64,000 nt of DNA from Setophaga petechia (Eukaryota; Chordata; Aves; Passeriformes; Parulidae), in contig JANCRA010000025.1 of assembly GCA_024362935.1 (NCBI GenBank), forward strand, positions 7,404,936-7,468,935. Direction: 5' to 3'. Each line of letters begins with the position of its first letter. Position 1 is the first letter of the stretch. The notes beneath the pieces are model-generated. The model made no database searches. It was not told where the DNA came from and saw only the letters and a program-made list of their open reading frames with translations. The position numbers were made by a program, and so were the translations under genes. This document shows positions 11,601-23,600 of the stretch, one piece after another.

Positions 11601-14600
11601 CCTTTCTTTGTAGGAATTCTGGACTCATGCCTATTGTGCGGGTGTGAGTACCTACAGTGCAGGACACCACACTAGTTGTTAATGGAATTTGCTGGGACTT
11701 CTCATCAGGCACAGTTGCAGTCTTTCTTTGATGTAATGGAAGTGTCCTTACTTTTCAAGAGTAGGACTCTGCAGATCATCTTCCATTTGTGGCACAGTTC
11801 CAAAATCCCTGGTTGTAAGCCAACATACACATTGTGTTCCTATTTACAACTTACTTGTGAGGAAACTGCCCTTAATTGAGTAGTGTCTTTCTATTGCAAA
11901 CAGCCCTTGCTTGTGTTTGTGCCAGTCTTGTAGCAGCTGTGTGGCAGGAATCTTTCATTTGTTGCTGACAACAATGTCAGTGACTGTTAGAACAGAGCAT
12001 TAGTGTGACCTATTTAATTTCCACATACAGGTAGCTGAACTGACAGCTAGGTGTTAAATCTTCCCGTGTAGTTCTGGGCAAACTGCAGGCTTGGATTGCT
12101 ACAGGCTGGTAACCTTAGCCTTGTATCTGTTGACATGAATAGATTGTTTATCAGTATCTCTATCCCTTTAGTGTCAGTCTTGCATCCCTTTGTGTGCAAG
12201 CTAGACTTCAGATAAAGCTGTTAGGTTGTTTTATTAGTGTTCATTGACTTAGAAGACAGTTTTTTATAGCCATAGTAAATTCTAGCTACAATTCTTGTTT
12301 GTGTGGTTGTCAGTGGTAGGAGTGATCTTTCACTGAAAGTTCTTCCTGTTCTCAAGGCTGTCTTGTTTCCAGCTCCTCTGAAACAACTTATAGAACCACT
12401 GTTACTTCTGAGGTCTTACTCTGTACTTTTAGCTGCTGTCTCTTGCTTGCACAGAGGAGCAAACTGGACAGTGCTTCTGAGTGCAGTTAAGCTTTTGTTC
12501 AACCATGTCAGATCTGAATCTTTTCCAGCTTCAGAGGAGTAAGTTCGTTCTGGGATCACTCCCTTGCATTTCCCCTGCTTGTTTCTACAGTTCTTAACTT
12601 TTCTTTCTGAGACACCATCCTGTTATCAGCAAGAGTGTCTTGTAGAGTAGTTCCATTGTGACTGTTTAGCTTTACCTCTGTTGCAGTCTCACATGATTTT
12701 AATATCAAGCTGGCTAGCTTATACATGGTAAACAAAGCCTTTTCCAAGCATATGGGAGACCAGGTGGCTTTGTGTTTATCATGTGGGCATTAAACACAAA
12801 CTGCAGTCTTGCCCTGGAATTGCAAAGATGTTTTCAACTGCATTAAATTAAGCAGTCTAATAAATAATTTCCTTTACTAAAACATTTTGCTATAGCTTGG
12901 TAAGATGTGTAAACTTGGAGTGACTGCAGTTCATATGAAGAGAGGAAGTAACAAGTCTTAATCTGTAGTCTGAAGGCCCCTAATTTCAGATTTTGCTGTT
13001 TTAACTTTATGGGTTTTTACTCTTTAGATAAACACATGAAGGACCTGCTGTCCAAGCTTCTAGACTCTGGCTACTTTGAAAGCATCCCAACTCCTCGCAC
13101 CACTGTGCCAGTAAAAGAATTGGAAGAAGTAAATAGAAAACCTGAGAAAACCAGACAGCTGTCAAAAGGAGAGTCTGCCAAAGAATCAGGTGAAATATTA
13201 CAGGGTTCAGTTTTTATATCAGTGTTGGGAAGGGCTTGAACTGAGCACTGACTTTGCATAGCTTGATGCTAAATCTAATGCTGTGCTGTAGTTTACTTGC
13301 ACTGTAGTAACTGAAATGGAGCCTGCAGGGCTTGCAGCTCTATTTTAGCTAGTAACATAAAAAAACCCCTTTAAATCATTGTAATAGAATGCTTTTGCCT
13401 TCTGAGCAAGTTGAAGAGGTGGGGATTGTCTGGTGTGTAGGGAAAGTTACATATTAGAATAACAAAATTATGAATACTATAAAATGTTTCTTGTTTAACT
13501 TTAAACTTCTGCAGCTGTAAAACTTAGAAAATAAAAGCTTGTCTGGAAATAGCATGTTGAATGGCAAGCTGAGCTTTCAGACTATCTGGTTTAGCAAATT
13601 GGTACTGCTATTTAAATATATTTAAGGAGTTGCTACTGTTTGATCTGCCCTTCTGCATTTGATCAGTTGAAAAAAATTAACATCCTTTCTCTAGAATCCA
13701 TTATGGAGCTTATGAAATCTGAAATACAGCCACAGGAGGTAAGATACTCTACTGTTAATTGCTTGCCTTTAGTATTGTGATTTTTTTCAGACACACATTT
13801 ATAAATGCTCTTTTGCAGCCCTTTTTTAAACTTAAATTACTATTCAGACTCCCTTTTTAAGTGTTGCTTGATGTAGGAAGCATTAAAGACTTGATTGCAT
13901 TTGTTTTTAACCCCAAATTTATGGCATCTGGTGTTATATTTTGGGATGAATGGAGCAGGATTACATGAAGCAGTATATACTTTAATGCTCTGGCACTTTC
14001 CTGACTAAAACAAAGCATCTGCCTTTAGAGTGGGAGCATTGCTCTTTTGTGTACTGTGGAATAGAGAAAATAGACATCTACTAAAAAAGCTAAGTTTGTT
14101 GTAGTAGGCTTGATGTTGGCGGGTTTGAGAATGATGTTGGTCTCACTCTGATTTGTCAGGCAGGTAGGAAACCCAAGACAGACTTGTGTGCATGGGGGTG
14201 TGTAGACCTGTTTCAGCAACTGTTCAGACTCCTGGACTTAAGCTTTGACTGTCAGTAGCATAGAAATCATTAGGCCTGGTTCAGAAGGTGGAGAAGGGTG
14301 TTTTTTTTGAAAGTGGAAATACTGGTTCTTAAAATGCTGAATCCCTGTTTCCCAGGTATCCCACTAGAGGGTGTACTCTAGAACAAGCTTTTTGTAGCTT
14401 ACTGCTAACACTGTTACCTGACTCTCATCTGGTATCTAGCCAGAAAAAATGTCTCAGCCAGTGAGCCTTGTACGTTCTTCACTTCATGTATTTATTTCCT
14501 GTTAATGACCAAGTGGTAACTTAGAAAAACTTAGCACATCATCATTGAACTCTGACTTAACCCTAAACACAGCCTGCAGTTGAAGTCCAGTGGTACTTAA

Positions 14601-17600
14601 TCTGAGACTCTGGTGACATTTTAGTATCAAAACTCCACTAAGAATGAGGGTTATACTTGGTTACTGGGTCTAATATTTTGGGATGCTTAGTAGAATGTCT
14701 GCTAATATAGTACCAGAGCTTTTTAGGTGCTTAGAAGGAGAGCTACCTTTATAAAATTCACAATTGAACTTGATATTGTCACTGCCTAGGAACATGAGGT
14801 AGCATTGAGGATAAGGGCAGTAGATTCACTCAGCTGGGTTTTACTTGTGCTGTTAAGCAGTTTCCTGTTTCTCTGTGGCATGCCAAGCAAAGCTAGTCTG
14901 CAGTGTTGTAGGATAAAGCCATGGCCACAGTTTCTATGACTAGTGCTTAGACTGTCTAGGCTCTGCTTTTAGTCAGCAGTTTTCAGTAGCTGGGTGACCT
15001 TATTTAACTGACCTGAACTGTAGTAGCAAAATGTGTTCTTGGGAGCCATTAAGTTTCTTTGGTCTATATAGTTTCTCAACAGGCGTTATTTGCCTGAAGC
15101 AGAATACTCTGTCAAGAAGAAGCCAGAAGAGCCCAGATCTTGGGAAGCTGAGTGTGCTAGAAAACAAGAACCTCCAAAGTCCTGGGAGATGCTTGTTGAT
15201 GTTAAAGAGCAGGAACAGAAGCAGAAACAAGAGACCTTGAAGCCTTGGGAAGCTCGTGTTAGACAGCAAGAACTCAAGAGACCAGATTCTCCAAAGCCTT
15301 GGGAAGCTCATGGTAAAGAGGAGGAACAGAAGCGTGAGTCTGCAAAGCCCTGGGAGACCCGTGTGGAGGAGGAACAGCAGAAGAAGCCAGAAGCTCCAAA
15401 GGCATGGGTAGCACGTGTCCAAGAGGAGCAGGAGTCTCCCAAACCCTGGGTAGCAAAGGTCAAGGAAGAGCAGGACCAGAAGAAACAGGAATCACCTAAG
15501 CCATGGGTAACAAAAGTTAGGGAAGAGCAGGAACAGAAAAAGCAGGAGTCCTCAAAACCTTGGGTAACCAAAGTTAAGGAAGAACCAGAAGAAAAGCAGG
15601 AATCTCCAAAACCTTGGGTAACCCAAACTAGGGAGCAACCAGAACAAAAGAGGCCAGACCCTATGAAAACATGGGAAGTGCCTGTTAGGGAAGAGCCAGA
15701 GCAAAAGAAGCAGGAGCCTGTGAAGGCTTGGGCTGCACATGTTAGGGAGGAGCCAGAACAAAAGAAGCAGGAGACTCGAGAGGCTTGGGAAAAAGCTGAC
15801 AGGCAGCAGCAAGTGACATCTCCGCAGTTACAGAACCCTCCGAAGGCCTGGGCAGCTGCCAGTATGGGGCCAAAGGAACAGATGGGCCCAAAGAAGTTTG
15901 ATATGGAACCCAAAGAAGTGAGTTGGCATATGTAGTATTATCTGTCATAAGCTTTTGACATTAGTGTATTGGAATAAAGTCACCTATTAGCAGAGGGTAT
16001 CTAAGGTGTGTTTTGTAGGCCAATATATAGACTCCCGTTTTATTCTTTCTTGGGGGAAATAATTCTGGAGGCTAAAGTTTATATTTGATTAGCAAGATGG
16101 TCTGCTTTGCTTTTTTCATCAGCGCAGTATTGCTGTGTTTGAACCTTGAATAACTGCTTTATGCATATAAGAAGACTTAACTTGGTTCATCTGTAGCTAT
16201 TGGCTCTGGCCTCTGTTAGCAGTACAAAGCAGGTATGACTCATCCAGGGATCAAATACTTTGTGGCTGCATGTGAATAACACTTCAGTAATTTTTAGGCT
16301 TTTGATTAAAATAGCTGCTGATTCAAGAGAGATCTAATGTCTAGATCAAGCAATACCAACTGTACAGGGGCTTAAATATGTATTTCCAGATGAATGTTCT
16401 GGGAGTCTAACAATGGCATAGTGTTAGAAATATAAAAGAAAAGCCATTGCATAGCTTACAGCTGAAGAGGCTGCTACCTTTTGGTTACATTACCTTCTTT
16501 CTCACCTGTGCCTGGGTAGCAGCACATTGGCCACTGTCAAAAGAGATAACTGAGCTCTGCTATGTCTGGCTTAGGTCACCAAGAGAAATGTTAATCTAAA
16601 GGTAGACTTCAGGAAGATAATATGGGGAATTGAGCAGTTCTTTGTATACAGTGTTGTAACCACAACTGTCTTCCTGCAAGCAGGCAGGAGCCAGTATATC
16701 CCACATTAGTCATGGCAAATGATTAAGCTTGTATTTTGTCAGTAAACTTGGCGAAACTGAAAAATGGATTTTCTTGTGTCTAGAGGCGGGACCGCAAACC
16801 GAAGGTTGAATATGAGATTAAAAAAGTATGTAATGATGCAGCACTGGGTAACAACATGGGATTAAGGTGTTTCAGCTTGAGCCATCTTTACACTCGAGCT
16901 GAGTAGAATCTTGTGTCCACTGGTGGTGGTGGTATAGGTGGAAAACTGGTTGCCTCACTAAGTAACTCTGAACACAAATAGGTGTTGTGCACTCAGTTAT
17001 GCACAGTATTCCTGCAACTGAAACTAAGTACTGGAATAGTCTCAGGCACTTGTAAAGTTCCTTGGAGTTTCTGGTGTCAGATTACCTTAAATGCAAGATG
17101 GTTCCTAATGAGAAGATGCTTCCTCTTATTTTTATATGGGATGGATAGATGGATGGCTGAAGTGGTTGAGAAAACTGCTGCAGTGAGTAAAGAGGAGGGT
17201 CTCCAGTCATCTGGAGAAGCTTGCAAACTGCTTCAGAATCTCCCTAGTAGTGTGCAGGTGTGCAATATACTGACAAAATTAAACTGTTGGAATGTGAGGT
17301 CACTGAAGGGGGATTGCTGAACTAAGTAAACAAAGCATATTTTAAAGTATTCAAACTTGGATTTATGTAAACCATAGGAAAACATCAACTGCCTTTACTT
17401 TTGCTTAGTAGCTATTGAGAAATCCTAATACTAAAAATACATTGAATGAGTAGAAAGCAGGGTACTATCAACATAACTAGTTTCCATAATCCATTTTTTA
17501 AAAGAGATGTCTTTGACTTGAGGTGCACACAAAGAACAATTAAAATCATGTTAATCTTTTCAGATAACAATTTCTTTTGCCCTTACTTATGTAAAAGAGA

Positions 17601-20600
17601 GGCAATGCAGTGCTGTAGCTGGATCTGTTTGAGAAAATCTATAAATGCTTTTATGCAGGGGTGTAGGCATGGCAGATAAAAGACTTATGCCACTGCTGCT
17701 GTCCTTTGAGCTGAATCTGCTAGAGCTCTGAGGTCTTTAGAAAGACTGTCCTGAGATATTAAACTAGGCTTCTTTAACTTAATATACTGTAAAGTGGAGT
17801 ACCTAAGAAGCTGAGCCTAAGACACCAGAGTGAGCTGATGTGCAACCTGTTTAACTGTTGTTCTGTTTAAATGTTTGTGCAACCTGTGGATCAGCAAGCT
17901 TGGTTAGAGCTGAATTTCTGCCCTGGTATGGGAAAGCAAAACAGTTTGGCTTGTGCTGTCATCCAGCTTGTCATTCAATTCACACCCACTGTGAATGCTG
18001 CTCTGAGAAGAAAGCTGATTTTAATTGTGTATCTACATGGCAGTCACTACTTACAGTTTAGGTATCACCATTCCACCTCATTTAGTACTCCATAACTGAC
18101 AAACCTAAAGAGGAATTCAAGTCCTGTCCCATAGGATGAAGTTTCACCAGTAAATGAGGTGGTTGAAGTGGTATGTTAGTGTTGCATTTTTTAGAGACCT
18201 TCAGTCTCTAAAAAATCCAGCTTCAACAGGAGTCCCTGGTAAATTTGCATTCTGACTAGCCAAATTCCAAAGTGGATGTTCGTTTATTTGCAATGGCTTA
18301 ACTGGTCCTAGAAAAAATGCTAGATGTTTCACCTCTACTTTTAGTCAGTCAGTTCACTGGATGTAAGTCAAGATACATTTTGCTGAATGCATGAGTAGTG
18401 TTGAAGCTAGGTTTCAGAAACATTTCTTATGACAAATTAAACTCTGAATTTACCAGTGCTGTTCAACTGTAGTGGTTCAAGCAGCATTCAGGTTAACGTT
18501 AAGTGACCTTAGCATGTACAAGTTTGATCTGAGCCAGACTAATAGGTCGGAGTCTGCTGCTAGCTTTTAGTGACTACCAGAAACAGCATCTAGTTGTAGG
18601 CTAGAAAGAAAACATTTTAAGAATGTCAAGTACCTGCTCCTCTTCAAAGCATCTTTTTATTAAAAAGCATAAAACCTGAAATAGTTTAATTTCCTGAGGC
18701 TTTTCTCTATATAATCTTATATTGCACTTAAATATTTTAGTTTTGAACCCCTAGGTACCAGCAAATCAATATGAGGTAGCTTCACTGCAGCTTCTTCTGG
18801 CTGGTATATTTTAATATCTATGTGAACTAGAAAATAACTTCTATGGAATGAAAAGTCTCAGTGTTTCAGTCCTAGTCTAAGGCCCTGATATCATATATGT
18901 AACCCTGCATTCTTGAAGTAAAGAACGTAACAGAATGCATAGAGTAAGAGCTGGGGAAGGAGATAAGAACTCTGACAAATTGTACAAGCATACACAAATT
19001 TTATCTTATTTGGAAGTAAAAGTGACAAGTCTTTTCTGCTTTCATGCCCTTGAGGCTTTTTCAACCTTTTTTTGTTGTGTTTAATGTACAAGTCTCACTC
19101 ACATAGCTGGTGGACTATCTTAAGTGTTTTAGACCCTGTCAGACTTGACCTAGTTAGGTCACCTAAAGGTGAAGAGCTTCTGTTACCCATTTTCAAACAC
19201 ACAGAACAGTTTGGTCATGTCCCTGTGTCTTGGTAGAAATGGTTGTGGAGGAGGAAGAGGGTAACAAAAGCATTAATCAGTTTAACCCAGAATGGATTTA
19301 CTATGACAGCGAGTGCTGTAAAATAAGAGTTTTTGTAAGTGAGGATTAAAAGTGATGGACAGAAAGATCCAGTTTGCCAGTAACTTAATCTATAACTCAC
19401 TGAGATTCATTTAATTCATCTCTGTCTTTTGTCCTGCGCTTATATCCTTAAAAGCTGTAGTTACTGTTCATTATTGAAAACTACTGCAATACAAACTTGT
19501 ATTTAACTGGTAGTTAAAGATAGTGCTTGTGCAGTGGAATTTCTAATTAAGATACAGCTGTACCAAGATGCACTCTTTTAACTAGAGAATGAAGTAAAAC
19601 TTCTCACAGCTCATCAAGCAGTTGTCATGTGGGCCACATAGATAGTAGAAACTGAGTCCTGCCGAGTTAATGATGTGCTGTAAGCTTCTTGCCTGTGCAT
19701 GGCATTGGAATTTCTGCAAAAGCCAGAGATTACTTTCAGAAAACTGTTGAAAGGAAATGCAAAAATGTTTTTAGGCTTGTCCTAAAAGTGAACGAAAAGC
19801 ACTTCATCAGTTTATGGTGGATTTAGTGTAGCAGTTGTCATCATGACACAAATACCCTTCTGCCATATATTTTCCAATGACTATGCAAATAATAACATTG
19901 CTGTGCAATATATTGAAGTTGTAACTTCCTGTTAGAAACACAGCTGTTTGTCCTGTAGGAAAAGACTTTCACATGTTCCTGCATATCTCAACATTTGGGC
20001 CAGTTAAAATAATGCTACTATGTCTTCAGATTTGCCTCCCTCTAGCTGCACAGACCAGCATAAGAACAGTAAAACTTTGGAGAACCACAAAAAAATTATT
20101 GGTTTAAAATACTTCTAATGAGCCTACCTCCTCTCCATGCTGCTTTCAAAAGACATGTTAGATCATCTAGACAGTCTAATATTATTGTCACCTTATAAAT
20201 AACAGGGCTTCTGCTGCTTAAGGAGCTTACTGTAGTGATTTTTCTGTTACCTTAAACTGACTTGTTCCCTGACAAAACATTTCCCTCTTTTAAAGTGGAG
20301 TGAGAACCAGTTGGGATGAACTCTTAAGGAACCAGCTGAAATAAACAAGCAGTAATAAAGCCCTGCAAAAGTCCATGTCAGACTCTTGTGTGGGAGCATG
20401 GGTGTATTTATGCCAAACTGGGATGTAATACTTTCTGCAGGAGGTGGTGCATTGAGATTATCTGGCTTTTTAGTAGAAACACTTTTGTCTCATCCTGAGT
20501 TACTTGTTTGCAATAGGTCTCTTAGGTGCAATTTCTTCAGAATGTCTGGAAATGCCCTCCTAATAAAAGATTTGTACTTGTTGTTGTAAGCTCTATTGGG

Positions 20601-23600
20601 AGAAGTAAACCTTGAGTGATGTAGCTTTGATTTTTAAGTTTGTTCTGGCTTTCAACTGAAATGTGAGTTTCCTTAGATGGAAGTGCCTGATTTTGCACTA
20701 GATGCAGGCAACTTAGTTCTTTGCATTTGGCTATAAGAAACTGAAGTGAATTAATCTAGTGAAAGATGTTCCTGCCCATGGCAGGGGCGGTTGAACTATA
20801 TAATCTTCAAGCTCCATTCCAGGTGATATCTGTGGCTTGACCAGTTGTAGCAACAGGAAGCTGATTGATTTTTTTTTCTAATAAAGTGAAGACATGGTTC
20901 AAGAAATATCAATAAGAGCACAGAATTCCTTGGCCCACAGTGTCTGACACCTCTAGGTTACTCTGGAAGTATATTGGATAAGGAGCTTGTCTTGCTTCCA
21001 GTATTAGATTTAATGTAACTTCTCCTTATTAGGTGCCTAAACCTGTACATCAGCCAGCTACAGAATTTTGCTCTACTTCAACTCTTCCAAAAGATCCAGT
21101 ATTGAGAAGGGAAAAGCTTCAGGATCTGATGACTCAGATACAAGGGACTTACAACTTCATGCAAGTATGTTTTTCTCTGCTGTTGTAGCACAAAACTCCT
21201 GTTCCTACTGGGTCGGGGAGAACAATGATGACAATGTGTTGGCACTAAATGAATGAATTTAGCCATAATTAGCTAAAAGCAGCTTGTCAAGTGAAAATGT
21301 TTCATTTGTATCTAGAGTTTAATTTTTTTCTTTTTTTGAAAGGAGTCCATTCTGGATTTTGATAAAGCTTCACCAAGTGCCATTGGTTCATCCCAACTTC
21401 CTTCAGTTACTCCAGCAAGTAGTCCTGTAGGTAGGTGGTACTATAAGTGTAAATGGTATGTACAATTTTGCATGCACTAACAAGGTTTCCTTGGGCTGTA
21501 GGCCTGGTGAAGATAGCTTGTTTAAATATAAAGAACAGATCATGCTGAAAGACTGGGTGGATCTTGGGCTGTAGAACTCAATTATCCAGTTTATTAATTT
21601 TCTTTCTTAATCTGCTAAGTCTCTCTTAATCTGGATATCTTTTCTGTGGTAAAAATATTTTTGTCATTGAATGCCTGTCCTCTTTTACCAAAAACCTGAA
21701 GTCTTCAACTGGGTGTAGTGTGCTGATGCTAGGTTTGAATATTTTAATTCTACATGGTAAAAATAGTTTGCCTTTTCACATACCAAATGTTTTAAAAAAA
21801 ATAGAACTGCACACCAAAACTATATGTAGTGTTTGAATTTAAAAGTAAATGTTGCATAATACATTCTATTTTTACAGCTTCAAAAGAGCAGAAACTGCCA
21901 AGTCAGAGTGATTTTCTTCAACAGCCCCTTCAAGTAAGTTGAAGTTAGGACTGCCCTGAAGAGGCAGGTAGAGGTTATTTACCAGCATGGATTTATACTT
22001 GAGTTGTTTTTCTTGTCAGTAGTTTTGTGTTTCATACCATGTAATAGCTTGTGAGTCTAAGCTCACTCAAATGCTGACAAAGCTGGCTGCTCTTTAGGTT
22101 GAAAAGGGGCAATAAAGGCTTGAAGTATGTTGAAGACACACTGAAATAGTTTGCATATTTTCCCTTTAGATTCAGGTCATCGCCAGTAGTCATGTGCAGA
22201 AGAACAGCTAGTTTCTTTCCTAGATAGGATCTTGAAGATGAAAACATACTTACACCAAAGACTGTATCTCAGGCTTTGGTAGTTGTGGTTAAATGAGCCT
22301 TAAATTCAGTCACTATGCTTGCATGTCTTGTGACATTTGCTTTTAAATGTGTTTCCTTACCATGAACAAGAATTCCTAAAAGACTGACTGACTGGTCAAG
22401 ACACTTCAGTCCCTGAATTACTCTGAGGTTTACTTTGACATGCTGAGGGTGTTTTAGTGAAACCAAACATTTATGTTTTGGTATTTTCAAAACCTTATGT
22501 CTGTTTTCTCTCCTTGCAAGGCTGCTGCTTCATCAATGGTGCTGCATGGTTCAAACACTTCCCTAGCATCTGCTGATCATGCTCTTTCTGGCTCTGAAGC
22601 TGAAGACTTGGTGACACCACAGGTACCATACCCTGGGGCTCGCTGGCATTCAGATCTGTGTGACAGCCAGCCTTGACAGAGAGCTCAGCTGGGGCCCTCC
22701 TGAATAACTCCTGGAACAACATACAAGTGACAGCAGTAATACAGCCTACAGTCTGGAATACTTAAAGATGGGTGGCAAATTCTTGCTAATACTGTATGAG
22801 TGCAAAGTGAACAGTCTGCTGCTTGACACAGGAAGGGTGTGGGATGAAAAGTGCTCACTAAGAAGTGTGGTGGGAACATAGGAGCAGCATAAATATTTGG
22901 TTACAGCGTAGAGTGTTCCCTCTAATGATGACAAAGAGGTTGCATAGATTGAGATGGGTATTGTCATGAAACAGCAGAGTCTGTGTGTAACCTGAGGGCT
23001 GAGATATTCTGTCAAACACTAACTGAAGAAATACTGGGAATCTCACTTCCTGATGTTCTGCTAAGACCTAAAACTTTGCTTGCTTAATTGTATTTATGTG
23101 CAGATAAACATTCAAATAGTGTTTAGAGCTGAAAAGTTTCACTTTATGCAGATGAGCGTTTTAAAGATCTCTTGTGAATTTTGTTGCTGTGTTCAAGAGC
23201 ACAGCTGGCTCTTTGCTGTTGGACTCTATAACTGTGTAGATTATAATGGGAAATGTTCTTGCCTTTTACATTTGGTTTGCTGATGTAATTGTTATGAGCA
23301 TGTGTGCATGTAGTGTTTTATTTCTTAATTTACTATATACTGATAGGGCTATTACTCTTACAACCTCTTGAATCAGCAGTTTTGTCCCAATTCTTGACAC
23401 TTTCTATCACTTTTGCAGTGCTATGAGACTCCTTGTGCTGACAAGAATTCAATTATTCTGCTGTTCAATTTGATTCCAGAAGGCATGTGCTGTGCTATAA
23501 AGTGGAACATCTGATTTTTTTGTAGAATGCAAACTTTGTTTGGAATTAGAGTTGCTTGTGCCCAGCCTGTCTCTAGTCCCTTCAGATTGAAGTCTAGTGT

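Noticed and set aside
15308..15913. 201-codon minus-strand Cys/Ser/Phe-rich frame opposite the Trp array
   Set aside because: It is a shadow of the coding repeat. The periodicity of the + strand frame forces an open antisense frame.
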